Below, one piece after another: positions 1 to 12,545 of a DNA stretch of 64,000 nt (position 1 is the stretch's first letter; every line of letters starts with the position of its first letter). Both the position numbers and the translations under genes were made by a program. The notes beneath the pieces are model-generated. The model worked only from the letters and a program-made list of their open reading frames with translations. It was not told where the DNA came from and searched no databases. Source of the stretch: Setoptus koraiensis (Eukaryota > Arthropoda); the NCBI GenBank assembly GCA_048013815.1, contig CM106585.1, positions 12,090,001 to 12,154,000 of the forward strand, given 5' to 3'.

Positions 1-118
1 ACAGCAACAGCAACAGCAACAGCAACAACAACAGCAACAACAGCGGCAACAGCAACAACAACAGCAACAGCAACAGCAACAGCAACAACAACAGCAACAA
101 CAGCGGCAACAGCAACAA

Positions 119-160
<42 letters not shown>
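1..160. repeat. CAG/CAA (opa-type) repeat with a 60-bp higher-order period
   Basis: Bases 1-60 and 61-120 are identical, and a third partial copy runs to about 160. Each unit is built of CAG and CAA triplets with one CGG. In one + frame this reads as poly-Gln with a rare Arg. The array ends in CAACAG followed by GTAGAA, a possible splice donor, so it could be a poly-Q exon end of the ABCG gene that enters from the left. It could equally be an intronic microsatellite. The window edge cuts the array. Confidence 0.85.
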
Positions 161-161
<1 letters not shown>

Positions 162-2012
162 TAGAAATAAATGGGACACACGGATAACGTTATTTTAGTT
201 GTGGCGCTGCGCTCTCGGCGTGCATATCGGCTGGCCAGATATATATTGAGTGCTCTTGGCCAGTATCGGTAACCTTTCGACAGGCCAGTTTACTTTTGGA
301 TGCTCGACGGGCGCGCATTCTTTTCGCTTCCATCGGCTTCGCTCGGCTTCTCAGGGCTTCTCAGGGCTTCTCAGAGCTTCGCAGGGCTTCGTTCGGCTTC
401 GTTCGGCTTCGTTCGGCTTCGTTCGACTTCTGCCGGCCTCCCCGGCTTCTCGAGATTCTCTCTACGGCCACAGCCGGTCGCTTGTGTGTTGCGCAACAGC
501 GCAAACGAATGCAAACTAATTCAACAAACTAAATTAGGCACTCCGCTTACCTTGCCCGTTAAACGCTTCCTCTTCCTCTCCCTCGCACAGGCAGCCTCGC
601 ATTGCCTCATTATAGCCGCCTGGCGCTGTTGTTGGCGCTGTTGTTGTTGTTGTTGGTGTTGTTGCCGTCGTTGTTGTCGGTCGCGCCCGTGTTGTTGTTA
701 CTTTTAACCGCACTTTCTATATATATGCCTCCCCCCTCTCTCTCTCTCTCTCGCCTGGATTAGTCAGATTGGTGCCGATTGCGCTAATCATGGGAGCCAT
801 CGCTCTCCCGTCACACCGATGCCACCACGACCACCACGACCATGGTGACGGGTCGCACTTCCTAGTTCCTTTATGGTGCACTCAATCACTTGATTGCTGC
901 ACCACAGCCTGTGGTTTGCTGGGGCGACGGCGCCGCCAAGCGGCCGAGCACTCAACCAGAAACTCGTGACTTGCGGTGTTACACTCGCCAAATACGTGCT
1001 GCTCGGCACACCTGTTGTCGTTGTTGGTCGAAATGGGCTTATTCGAGCAGCCGTTGGGTGAGCAGTTGCATCTTTGGTGTTTTTGGTCGTATTTTTTTGG
1101 TCGCTCGATGGGCGCAATCTGCCGAAAGGAATCTACCGTCGAAATTTCTGACTGTCGATATTTCCGATTGTCGATATTTCCGATTGTCGATATTTCTGAC
1201 TGTCGATATTTCTGACTGTCGATATTTCCGACTGTCGATATTTCCGACTGTCGATATTTCCGACTGTCGATATTTCCGACTGTCGATATTTCGTACCTGC
1301 ACGCCCAGTCCGGAGCATTGTTCAAAGCTCGGCTTGTCGATATTTCGTCTGTCGAGATTGTGTACGTCGAGATTGTGTGCATCGAGACCGCGCCGATCCA
1401 GAGCGGTGGCCGTGCGTGCGAGCAGTTGCGAACGGGATGAACGGGATCCGCTGGCGAGCCGGTGTGCCCACTGACAGCTGTCAAAAGTCACAAACGACGG
1501 CACACACACACACACAAGTCAGATCATGTGTTCTCGACAACACCAGCAACAGCAACAACACCAGCAACAGCGGCAACAGCGGCAACAGCAACGACAGCAA
1601 CAACTACAGTCAGCTGATTAGAGTTGGCGGACGGCGAGAACCGTTATGGCTGGCTGTTGTTGGGCTGTTTCTGTTTCTATGGCAACGACTGACACAGTGC
1701 CGTCAAGACGATGCAGACGAAAAGAGCAGAAAAAACGGTGTAGCTGTAACTGTTGTTGTTGTTGTTGTTGTTGTTGCAGCTTGTTGTGTCTCAACAATGC
1801 CTCTGAATTGTCCACCGGCATTACATCATCATCATCATCATCGTCGTCATCACCATCATCGTCATAGTCGTCGTCATGTTATCCGCGTGACTCGCACTGG
1901 CAAGCTCGCCCAGTCATTTCGTCTGGGTGTCTAATTACTGCCGGGATCATTGACTCTTGATAACAACAACTACAACCTGTTTTTTGGCTCACTTTGTCCG
2001 TTGTCTGTCCCT

Positions 2013-2058
<46 letters not shown>

Positions 2059-2580
2059 ATGTTGTGTTGTGTTGTGCCGGCACAACTCTTTCTCCGACCG
2101 TCCGTCTCTCTGTTGTGCAACAAAATCTCCTCGACATGACATAATCTCTCTGTCTCTCTTATATAATCGTCTGCCTGTTCGTCTCACCTGTGTGGCTCGC
2201 CGAAATTGGCCGACATGGTCCAGTTGCATGTGTGTGTGCTGTCGCTGTTACGTATCGGTGTTGCATGCCAGCCAATTATCGGTGTAGCATGGCTGCACCG
2301 CAACTAGGTAGCGCCACTGCGCAAACTATGTTTAGTTTATTGGCGCCTAATAATAATTAATTACAACCAACCAACCGCCCGCTAATTATGCAATCAGCTA
2401 ATCATGACTAGCGAGCGCAATCAATTAACTGCGCTCTCCCGTGTGCCGTTCGACTTGTTCATGTTAATTCTCGTTCTGTCTCCATCAATCTCATAACCTA
2501 ATCTAATAACCGTAATTCTCATAATTCTTATGATTCCCATAATTCCCGTAATTCTTATCTAATTGTCGTCGCCTCATCAG
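161..2580. other. Repeat-rich non-coding DNA, probably an intron of the ABCG gene
   Basis: No recognisable protein is encoded here on either strand. The stretch holds CTTC-rich tracts (about 345-430), CT runs, the 16-bp minisatellite at 1133-1295, CAG/CAA/CAT microsatellites (about 1540-1610, 1750-1790, 1825-1880) and CTG-type repeats (about 2010-2060). It ends at the acceptor CCTCATCAG (2579-2580) in front of an ABCG exon that starts in mid-codon, so most or all of it is probably intron. Open frames here are carried by stop-free repeats. Confidence 0.6.
1133..1295. repeat. 16-bp minisatellite (unit GACTGTCGATATTTCC)
   Basis: About ten head-to-tail copies of a 16-bp unit lie here with single-base variants (GATTGTCG or GACTGTCG, TTTC(C/T)GA). 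Further half units containing GTCGATATTTCG occur out to about 1350. No coding sense is visible. Confidence 0.9.
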
Positions 2581-3385
2581 TGCTGTAGTGGCGCAAAGTG
2601 TGGGCATGTTCATAGGGTCCACCTTCAAGGATTTGGAGCTGTCCATTACGATAGCCGCGCTATACTCCACTTCCACCATGCTGTTCGGCGGCTTCTACTC
2701 CTCCACAATTCCGCCCTGGCTCAGCTGGCTTCGTTATGGCTCCGTCGTGTATTACGGCTACCTCAACATGCAAATAATAGAGCTGGGATCGTCGCCGCCC
2801 CTCTCGTAAGTACCCGCAATCAAGCCGATTGAATTGATTAATTAATTGGCTGATCGTGCTCGAATCGGAGCAGAAATAGCGCCCCCGCCAGAATGACCAA
2901 AGTGACCGAAGTGACCGAAGTGACCAATCCAATCTAACCAACATCTCTGCTAATATCTGAATATTTCACGTGCAATAATCAATTAATCGCTAAACGGAAA
3001 TAGGTGCGCGCTGAAAAACTCGAAATACCCCTCGTGCCTGGTGTCGCAGTCGAGCTCGCTGGTGGGCCCCCAAAATGGCCAGCAACAATCGCACATGATT
3101 GGCCACCAGGAGGCCACCATCAACCAAACTGCCATTGTGTACGGCAACTCTGCCGGCCTGACCACATCGTCGCTGGCCGGAAACCAGTTGGCCGCCGGCA
3201 ACCAGCTACAACTGGCCGCGCCACACTACATATCGAGCAGTGACATTTTGGTCGGTCTGGACCCCATGAGTCCCAACGAAATCCCCTATTCCGTGTGGCT
3301 CAACACCCTGTGCCTGATCGCCTTCTTGCTGGCGTTCCGCATTGCTGGCTATCTCATACTAAGGATCTATCACAAACCGAGCTGA
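2581..3385 (+). CDS. ABCG-family half-transporter, C-terminal two exons (5' part outside or upstream)
   Basis: Two exons give the end of an ABC transporter of the G (White/scarlet/ABCG) family. These membrane proteins move lipids or other small molecules. Exon 2581-2805 starts in phase 2 after CATCAG and ends at donor CTC|GTAAGT. It encodes a membrane-domain piece with MFIGSTFKDLELSI, TMLFGGFY and IPPWLSWLRYGSVVYYGY, typical of ABCG transmembrane segments 4-5 and the start of the last loop. Exon 3004-3385 follows acceptor AAATAG in matching phase. It carries a Gln/Asn/Ser-rich extracellular loop of about 75 residues with CALKNSKYPSC, then a final helix (VWLNTLCLIAFLLAFRIAGYLIL) and the stop. 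The ATP-binding domain is not in the window. The family call is firm; the orthologue is not resolved. Confidence 0.85.
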
Positions 3386-3505
3386 TTGGAAAGTTCCCAT
3401 TCTGTTCGGAAAATTCCCATCCTGATTGGAAAATTTACATTCTGTTCGGAAAATTCCCATTCTGATTGGAAAATTTACATTCTGTTCGGAAAATTCCCAT
3501 TCGGG
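3386..3505. repeat. Tandem repeat directly after the ABCG stop codon
   Basis: Alternating blocks of GATTGGAAAATTTACATTC and TGTTCGGAAAATTCCCATTC repeat several times from the stop codon onward. They form a minisatellite of roughly 20-bp half units (40-bp full units) within the presumed 3' UTR. Confidence 0.85.
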
Positions 3506-4380
3506 CCCCCTCGGGTGATATGGTGCCCATTTAACATATACACATTTCCATATTATCCCCATATTTTGATATATTATTATCGAAATTTCACATCAGCAAC
3601 AAATTATCGGTTACGAGCACGCCGGTCAAGCGGCTAAAACAACTTAGCCAAAGTTGACCATCAGATGGCACTTGATCGATGGTGCAAAAACGCTAGAAAA
3701 CACTGCCGGAAACACTGCACAGATTTAGTTTTTCCACACTCTGTCTGTAATATTTCTTATTGTAACATATATATTTGTACATTGTCATATTGATGAGCTC
3801 TGACAAGCACTCTCGGCGCACTCATCGGCTCCTAATTATCGGCATCGGCTCGCAATTATCGGCATCGGTGTGCGTGTGTGTGTGTGTGTGTCTGCAAAGC
3901 CATTAAGAAAAATCAACCGAACCACCTAACTAAGCTAATCAATTGGAGCGCAAATTATATTATTTACGAATCATCATGTCAACATGGTCATGTCATATCA
4001 TTGCATTTTATACATATTTATAGATTGTAATTTACACGCAAAGATAATGTATCGCTCGCTCGCGCAAACAAACAAATCTCTTGCTATAAATCAATATTGT
4101 CTTCTCTCATCATCACCTCTATTTGGCGCTGGCAGCCAGCTATAGACGCCAATAAGTGTTGAGCTGTGTCAAGTTGTGACGTAACTGGGCCAGTTACGTC
4201 ACTCGGGACCCATTCGAATTTCGACACAAATCACATTCCAATGTCAGTCAGGTCACGATACGAATCGTGTTGTTGTCCGCCGCGAGGTCGCGCCCTCGAA
4301 ACTCGCAACACTCTCTTCCTTTGTGGGTCCTGTCCAGTTTTGTGGCTCTCGCCGGCACTTTTAAGCAGTTTTCGGCAATT

Positions 4381-4430
4381 TTCGGACGTTTTCGGACGTT
4401 TTCGGACGTTTTCGGACGTTTTCGGACGTT
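4381..4430. repeat. 10-bp tandem repeat TTCGGACGTT x5
   Basis: Five perfect copies lie here, with degenerate half copies on both sides (about 4366-4436). Confidence 0.92.
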
Positions 4431-6047
4431 TTCGCCCGATGGTGTCGGCGCTCTCGGCCATGTTCGGCCTCATTTGCATGCGTTTTGATTTGATTTTCGG
4501 CCGGGGCCCCAGTCTCGGCGCCACTGGTCGGCGCTGATTTAATTTCAGTTAATTTATATTCACAGTGTGAACATAACATTGCAGGCGCTGGCTGTTCCGG
4601 CCGCGACCCACAAGCCGTCGGGCTCGCCGTTGATCAGAACAGAGGCTCGCAATATTTCTAGAATTCGTGAATATTTTCTCACATTCTAATTCTCCATTTT
4701 CTGGTACCAGCTAGCGGTTCTTTCGAAGCAGCCAGCGGCAGCGCTATCGTGAGCTGGCCAACTGTTCGAGATGAATCGGCCCATTAATTGCCCGGTATGG
4801 GTACACAGCGTGGGCGCGCCACAAGAGGCCCCTGTCGCACTTGGGGTGTTTTCGTGCGAATCGCTGCGTTTTTTACCCCAGATGATTTATTTAATGCTCG
4901 TGCGAACGAACGGATCGAACGGAGAATGGGCGCCGTTTCGACGTATCGCATCGCTGCGCTTTTTGCCCACTATTTATTATTTGCCATCATGATGATGATG
5001 GCGGCACAGTGTATAATCGAGTTGCACAATGTAGTTGTCTGAGTCGGCTCACGGAGGGCGCTAACAACTTGGACAAAATCAGTGAGGCGCAAAATCACCG
5101 CCAGCTCGTGCGGCCACGTGTATCACGGGGAGTTTATATCGGCTGTTGGCCGTATGACTATATCTAATGGTAAATATCAAATGAGAACTATATCCAAAAC
5201 AAGTGGCAACGGCGCTAATATCGCCGCCAGTGTTAACCAAATGGCAGCCATCAATTTGTTATCGCATGCAAATATAAAATATGTGAGCACAGTGTTACGC
5301 AACAATCAGACAACACCAAAGAGTGACTCGAGTCGGCAGTGTTGCATTACATTATTGCCTGGCTGTTGGCTGGCAAATGCAAATTAACGCCAGAGGGCCC
5401 CTCGTCGCCGACACGATGGTATCTGTGTAATGCGTGTACGGGCGATTATCCGATTGCAGCAGACAACAGCGACATTAGAAGCGTGAAGATGACTCATTGC
5501 GTCATAAATGAGGTGCACAGGTCTACACAGTGTGTAAAGAAATCATATCTCCATTTCTGCGAATGCGCTCGCCTGAGCAGTGATCCAGAGCAGAGTGCGG
5601 GCCTCACACTGTGAGGTTAAACGGGCCCCAGTTGGCCCAACGAATCGGGAGTGACCGCGTGCACCGTCGCTAGGTGTCGCGCGCGCGCTCCCAACGATCA
5701 CGATAATCGGGACGGATCCGCGCCTCGTTCCGCCTCCGTCGGACGCCCGCAAACAGGGCCGCGTCCTAACTGTGAGTGTCGGGCCGCCAAATGAGGGTGT
5801 ACAGGTGCCCGGTCAACCCCGGTCGCCACCGTCAACTGTCGGCCCGCTGACGGTGGCGACATTTCTACTAGAAATGGTGATCGGGCCAAGAAATTTTCTA
5901 GGCCCGATCGCTAGTGCCCATAGTGGTAATTGGTTCGTTGCAATTACGCAGAGTATCGCGGGAAGGCGAAAAATGCCCCAAAGTTTCGAGCGAACGTCTC
6001 GAGCCCCGATCGCCTCTGGCCGATACCCGCGGCGAGAGCCGCCTGGC

Positions 6048-6132
6048 GGCCATTTTTCGGCTCGACGGCGGGCCATTTTTCGGCTCGACGGCGGGCCATT
6101 TTTCGGCTCGACGGCGGGCCATTTTTCGGGGT
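6048..6132. repeat. 23-bp tandem repeat, about 4 copies
   Basis: The unit contains GGGCCATTTTTCGG followed by CTCGACGGC and is repeated nearly perfectly. No coding sense is apparent. Confidence 0.9.
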
Positions 6133-9100
6133 CGAGAGCTGCATCGGCACGAAAATGCTCGAAAACTCTCGAAATTTCCCCGAAATTCCAGGCAACTTTG
6201 TGGGCCGTCGGAGCTCCGTTGCGTCGGGGTTCCGTTGCGTCGTCGCGCGTGCAGGTGGTTACAAGTGACAGTGGTGAGTCACGATGGGCCGCCCGCGCCA
6301 GCTGACACAGGCAGCTCCGGCGTGGGCGCTATGCGCCGCATATATATTGTGTCATATATATATTGTGTCGTATATATATATTGTTGCGTTCGAAGGAGCG
6401 GCCCCCAATAATCGTCAGTGTGGGGCGAAATTTTTTGAAACACTTGAGACGATGACTCACATCGTTGGGCAGCTCGTGGCAGCCAAGTGGCCAAGTGCGC
6501 GTGCCGAGTCGTTATCAGATGGCTCTGGCGCTGCTACCGCTGCTGCAGTAATCAGTATATCAGCTGTGGGGCCCCCGTTTGACAGTGCGAGATTAGTATT
6601 AGGTAAGTTATTAGTGTCGCCGCTGAACGCGCATAACAATTGTCAATTGACGCATGCAACTACTTCCGATTCAGGGCACAGTGCCCGGCAGCGGTATTGC
6701 GTAACGCGACGGCGGCGGTTGTGCCGTTGTTGCCGCTGTTGTTGCTGTTGCCGTTGTTGCCGCTGTTGTTGCTGTTGCCGTTGTTGCCGTTGTTGTTGGT
6801 GCCGTTGGTGCTGCTGTTGTGAGCGCACCAACAACGACAACAACAACCAATGACATTGCTTGATGGCGCTAAATGTAGGCCATTATGTAGGCCGCCTAGT
6901 TATATATCTGTTTATATGAGTTGCTTGCGTTGCGTCATGCAGCACAACGCATCGGGGCCCCGCCAGCGACAATCGGCCCAGATGAGTCAGTCTTCTGTTT
7001 GATCTCTTTGGCTTTCTTCTTGCGCCCCCCCCCCCCATCACCCCGTATTATCTGGCCCCGCCATATACTCGCCATATATCTATAATAGTATCGCACGGGC
7101 CAAAGGAAGTGGATGCAATTCATTCAGCTTTGGCGCCCCCCCCCCCCGGATAACGGTTGTTTGCTTGCGTAATGACGCGCTCACGTACGCGTACCATTGC
7201 AAAGTGCAAAATGGGCCCGCTGAGGGCGCGCGCGGGGTGTTGCGCAACATCAGCGGCCGACTCACGAGCGGGCAAAGGGGCCCCGTGATACGAGGCCCGA
7301 CGAATCGGAATGAAACGAAATGAGATGAATCGAGTCGAGCCGAATCGCATTGACTGGATGGCTTTGGGAGGCGGCCGAAGGGGGCGAATTGCGCCAGATA
7401 AACGGCCCGCCCGCTCTTGACCACCGCGCCGTTGGTCGGTCCAGTGGCTTATTGGCCAACAAGCCAATGCGGACCGACCAATGCGGCTGCGGCGGAGGCG
7501 CCGGGCCGCATCTGGCTTTTGGCCCGCACACTGGCCCGGCGTAGCCCGAAAGACAGATGCGTAGGAGTGATAATGTATTAAATATAACGCGCGCACAATG
7601 ACACTAATGCTTCCGCCGACGATAGTTGCCCAGATACACACTTGGGCGCACCGGGCCAACATGTCGGCCGATGAGTCATCGTGCAGATAATCCATGGCGC
7701 ACGCGGGCTGGCCGACGCGCACACTGCGCCATTGGGGCCCCGTGCACGTACTGGCTCCAGCGGCACCTCAGAGACAATTCGAAGAGAGCAGCGTCGAAGC
7801 CTCGAACCGGCAACTTGCGAGCTCCTTCGAACCAGCGCCGAGTCGCAACCGGGCCCCAATCGATGTTTGGATGTTTGTTTGGCGGGGGGGGGGGGCGACT
7901 GTGCCCGTGCCAGCTGAGCCGTGCCACTGTGCGGCCGGTGCTGGCCGGAATCGTGAATGGCGCCGCTGACGGGACCCAATGAATGCGGCCACTTGTTCGA
8001 ATCGTCTCTGGGCGCCGTTTCCGCTCGCGCGGCCACACAAACGCGCCCTGTCCGTTGGGCCCAATTGTCGCCGGCACATCATTTGATGGGCGTGCCGGCC
8101 GGCCAGTTGTGCCTCAAACTTGTGGCTTTCGGCCCCCGACACACAGTCGACCGATCGCGATTGATGTCACGCGATATGACGAGGCCCGGCGAACTGGCGC
8201 GGACGGCCCGAGGCGGACTACGGCCGCTCGGACAAGAGCCGCCGAGATTGGCGCCGAGTGTTGTGCTCGCCGGGCGCCGATTGTTGTGCTCGCCAGGCGC
8301 AAAGTTTCACGCACAGCCAGCATAACAATCGGGTTTTGAGTTGCAATTTGCGCATTTTGCTCGCCGCACTATTTTTGTGCATGCCGGCCCGCTCGATATG
8401 TCGGCGCTGACGCTTTTTGTGAGCCCTTTGTGTGGGGCCCCTCGGCTCGAGAGTCTCGAGGCTTTTGTGTCGAGAGGCTGCGAAAATGTGCGCGCACACA
8501 AACTGCCTATGGCACGCCAGAGAGTCATACAGCACGACAATGCCGATTGACAATGGCTACAACAAGTGCGGGCCCCCAACAGCAAGCCGAGCAAGTGAGG
8601 CCCCCAACAGCAAGCCGAGCAAGTGGGGCCCCCGAACAAGCAGCTAAACAAGTGTCGGCGGGCTGACACTGTGAGTGCGCCAACGATTGTTGTTGTTGTT
8701 GCTGCTATTCAAATGACAGCTCACTGACAGCTGACGACGCTCAGCTGACGGTGAGTGGCCGGCGTAGAGACGGACAATGTCATGATTGTGCCATTGTTGC
8801 ACGCACAATGGTCGCAATGCTGGCGAATTTGAATTTATCGCCAGCAATTCATTAGTGTGTGCGTGTGTGCGTGTGTGTGTTGGCACTTGTATCCGATGAC
8901 GTTCATTGGCTTCACGGGCCCCCGCCCCCGCGCGCTCTAAATGCGACAATATCCATTCTGTTGCGTGTTCCAGATACAGCCAATGAGCAGATTGGCGCCC
9001 AGATACAAGCAATGCGCAGATTGGCGCCCAGATAGAGGCCAATCGGCCTGTGAATTATGCGCTCGTTTGAATGTCACTTTGCGCAGCGCCATTCAATATC

Positions 9101-9596
9101 AGCGATCATTATCACTGGCCACAATCACTGGTGGAGCCCCACTGTGGTCATCTCGATAATAAACTTGTTAAGTCGGCATCGGCGTGATTGGGGGGGGGGG
9201 CCAATTCCGGCGCGCCCATTCACATTCAAATCGAGCACGACAAGCCAATTGCTCGTGGAGGCCCGGCGATCAATTAATGTGAACGCTACTAATTGCTACT
9301 GATTGCCGTGATTCGGGCCGCTTCTGCTGGCGCTGGCCAGCGCATTTCGCGGATCGAAAAAGAAAAAAATGCAAAACGCCAATGGATGCGCGAAATGTCG
9401 ACCGCTTCGAACGAGGCCAAGTCGAAATTGCACCAACAATAACAGTGATTGCGCCGCACGAATGGAAAAATTGCCCTGCTCAGTGGGCGCCCAGCAGACA
9501 CGCCACTTACCAACACTCAATGCGCGCTCGCGCGCCGCGGCCCGCGGATCCGCGCGGCTCAATTAGCCAGCCGGGGGCCCCGACGCGCAACGCTGC

Positions 9597-9722
9597 GCAG
9601 CTTGCCAGCAACATCCCAGCAGCTTGCCAGCAACTTGCCAGCAACTTGCCAGCAACACGGCACAGTAACATGGCACGGTAACATGGCACGGTAACATGGC
9701 ACGGTAACATGGCACAGTAATC
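9597..9722. repeat. Two adjoining tandem repeats (CAACTTGCCAG and AACATGGCACGGT)
   Basis: An 11-bp unit (CAACTTGCCAG) is repeated at 9600-9655. A 13-bp unit (AACATGGCACGGT) follows four times at 9667-9720. Confidence 0.88.
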
Positions 9723-10130
9723 TCCTATAATAAGCTGACCAATGGCTGCCTGGCAAGACAGCAGCGTGCTTGCCAGTCTCATTATCAGGCACGCCAATCA
9801 ATGCTTGCGGTGTGTACACTGTTCGGGGGCCCCCGCGAACGGTTGAGTGAAATCAATGGGCCCCAATTGCACAGTTTGAGGCGAGCGAGATTAGATGAAT
9901 TTTCAGAGCGCGCCAACACACACCAGCGCGCAGCCGGAGCCTCATTTGTTACATCATCATCATCATGACATTGGATAGAGATAAAACTGACTGGCAAGAT
10001 TGCCACTCGTGCTCGGGCCCCGATAACGCAACGCCGGGCCGCGCATTGGCGGTGGCATCATCAATTTGGCTAGACAGCCATTTGCCGACTGCCACTCAGC
10101 GTGCCCAGGCAGCCAGTTACAGGCTCGTTT

Positions 10131-10165
<35 letters not shown>

Positions 10166-12135
10166 AGACGATATTTGTTGCGTAATGCCGGCCAAGATCA
10201 AGATTGCGACGTCTTGTTGCGCAAGAATGTGTTCCGGTCAAACAGGTCAGCCGGCCGGCGGGCTTATCTAAGCCGGATCAGGCGGATCAGCGGTCGGCGG
10301 CGACGCGCCGGAAGCGGGCGCCGCCAGACGCTCGCTCGCGTTCGAGTGGCGCCACAAATAACGCGCATAGCGGCCACGCCAATGATATCGCATCATCCGA
10401 GGGCCTGTTTGCGCGTGCAAACGCGTGCAAATGGCCGCTGCACGCGCGCCAGTCGATGCGCGGATCAAATCTGTTTGTGTCAATTGATGATCTGCCCGTC
10501 AACGCTATTATTAACTGCAAATATTCCCATTTCCAGCTGTAATCTAATCTTTAATCGCTGGCGCGAGCCGTGCCCGAGTCCGCCGAAGCCGGCCCATGCA
10601 GCAGGCAACGGGACGCCCGCTCTTGTGCCACTGCGGCCCATCAGGCGACCCGAGAAAGCGGCCCGCGAAAGCAGCGCCTAGCGTCGCCAAAGTTAACCAT
10701 CGTCCAACTCAGGGTACCTCGTCGTCAGGATACCTGTCCGACGAGAATGACGCCGCTCCAATTTAATTCCGACGCGCCAATCAATTTCGCCGGCGCCCAC
10801 ACCCACCCGATGACTCACCCGCACGCCCCCCTCTCCGGCCGGCACGCGCACCCTATCGTTGTGTATATATATACATATACCGTCTCACCTAATATATATA
10901 TATATTGTTGGGGGCCCCAGGAGTTTGCACGAGCAGCGTGCGCTATAGCGCACATTGTTGCGCAGTGCGCACGTAGTCGTTGCGTCATCCAATACGCGCA
11001 AGCGCGTGCCATCCATTAGTCACTGGTGGCCAGTGCCAGAACTAACTGTCACTGCAACTAACTCGCTGTTGCGATAATCGAAACCGATAGCGCTAATGCA
11101 CTAGCCTGTGCTAGCCGAGCTGTGTAGCACGTGCTGCACGTGTTGGCCGTGCAGCGCGTGCACAGCGTGCAAGTTACACACACGGTGTGTACACACACAA
11201 CATTTCAAACAGTGTGCAAGCTGCGAAACCATTGGCACAAAACGACACCATGGCTGGTGGTGCAACAACCGCGTTCACGTGAATGGCGCAGCCAGTTGAC
11301 CAGCCGAGTAGCCAAACTGGGCTGGTCTGTAGACGAGCGGGCCCTCTTTGCTGAAATACAACAGGGCGCCACCTATGTCTGGTGTTTTATCCGGCCCAGT
11401 TGTTTTTGGTGCAGCCAATGTGTGCAAGCAACGCAAATAATGTATCTGTTTGAGTGTATTATCCAGCCAGCCAACGTGGGGTCCTCATTTGAAGTTGGCA
11501 GATCGCTCGATACGCACCGAATCAATTGCATCATTGCGTCATTTTCGTCGCCGCTGTGTTACGTAATCAACAACTGACTATTAATTGGTTTAGAGTAATT
11601 GGCGCACTTTTGTTAGTGACTTGAATATCCAATAGGTTATTAATTGTGTGTTGCTCGCTGTCGACAAAACGCCAGCTCGCCAACCAGCTTGCCAACAAAC
11701 AAGCGCCCAAGCAGCGAGTTGTCGCTGATTAGCGGACAAAATCGTCAAGTGATACCAGCGCAACTCATCAATTATTTCTCGATTTGTGCGCCACCAGTCA
11801 GCTCGCCATCAAGTCGCCCCATCGTCGGGGCACCCAACTTACAAATCAGTGCGTCAATTAATCATTTCGAGCAGCACCATCCAGCGAAACAATTTGCTTC
11901 GAGGCGCGGCGCGCAAACCAGCGAAAATAAACTAAACTGACACGCACTATATTGGCAATTCGGCGAAATGCGAACAGCATCATCGTTTCGTCGCTGGAGC
12001 AACCCGAACAATTGGCAGTGATTTATAATTGGCAGAGATTTCAATTGCGATTTCGGGCCGCCGACTGTTCGCCGCAAATCAAAGCTGCAGAGATAAGATA
12101 TCGCGGGCAGCGAGATTTCTCGAGCGCGATTCACA

Positions 12136-12335
12136 TCGATACACGAAAATACACGCGCAACACACGAAAATACACACGAAAATACACACGAAAATACACA
12201 CGAAAATAAACACGAAAATACACACGAAAATACACACGAAAATACACGAAAATATACGCGAAACACACGAAAACATACGCGAAATTCGCGAAGAGAGATA
12301 CACGAAGATATACGAAATACACGAGAAATACACGA
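12136..12335. repeat. ACACGAAAAT repeat in the presumed 5' leader of Ror
   Basis: The motif ACACGAAAATAC recurs about twelve times with small variations. The array ends about 120 bp before the proposed Ror start codon, so it may be transcribed as 5' UTR. Long open frames on both strands here come only from the repeat. Confidence 0.88.
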
Positions 12336-12364
12336 AAAATCGAGAAGCGGACGCACCGCGAAGT

Positions 12365-12442
12365 GATGCCATCAACAAGACAGTGAGATAAGCGAAAAAT
12401 GAGCGAGATCACCTCAAGGCAACCAAAGCAACCAATAGCATA
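12365..12442 (+). promoter_or_regulatory. Two short upstream ORFs before the Ror start codon
   Basis: ATG at 12365 opens a six-codon frame ending in TGA. ATG at 12397 opens a 14-codon frame ending in TAA at 12440-12442, twelve bases before the proposed Ror ATG. If the leader is transcribed as drawn, they could lower Ror translation. The role is inference; the reading frames are seen directly. Confidence 0.4.
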
Positions 12443-12454
12443 ATTTCAGCAGCC

Positions 12455-12545
12455 ATGATCATCAACTTTGCGCGGGCCCGCTCGCGCAACCCGATGGCCA
12501 TCCTGGCGATCGTGCTCGTCACTGTGACCGCGGGCCGCAGGACAG
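12455..12545 (+). CDS. Ror exon 1: start codon and signal peptide
   Basis: The ATG is followed by a basic N-terminus (residues 1-12) and a hydrophobic core with AILAIVLVTVTAG, a good secretion signal. The exon ends at donor ACAG|GTGAGT in phase 1. This matches exactly the proposed Ig exon at 17756, which begins with the two bases needed to finish the codon. Assignment to Ror rests on this phase match, the signal peptide and the lack of any other gene between. No transcript evidence is available. Confidence 0.6.

Larger units (their letters stand above)
3506..12454. other. About 9 kb of intergenic, low-complexity, GC-rich DNA
   Basis: No homologous protein, RNA gene or transposon could be recognised on either strand. 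It contains many short tandem repeats (4381-4430, 6048-6130, 9597-9722, 12136-12330 and others), G or C homopolymer runs (about 7025, 7135, 7875, 9190), a TG run at about 10133-10162, TATATA patches (6340-6385, 10865-10905) and many GGGCCC palindromes. The last few hundred bases are the presumed leader of Ror. Long open frames in it are expected from the low A+T content and stop-free repeats. Confidence 0.65.

Noticed and set aside
1133-1350. CRISPR-like spacing of repeated GTCGATATTTC
   Set aside because: The repeats adjoin directly without unique spacers and the genome is eukaryotic. It is a minisatellite.
12136-12412. Long frames rich in Tyr/Arg/Val or Lys/Ile/His
   Set aside because: They are generated by the ACACGAAAATAC repeat and lack any non-repeat domain.
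3386-12454. Search for transposons in the repeat-rich intergenic DNA
   Set aside because: I found no transposase, integrase or reverse-transcriptase motifs and no terminal repeats with flanking duplications. The repeats are simple tandem arrays.
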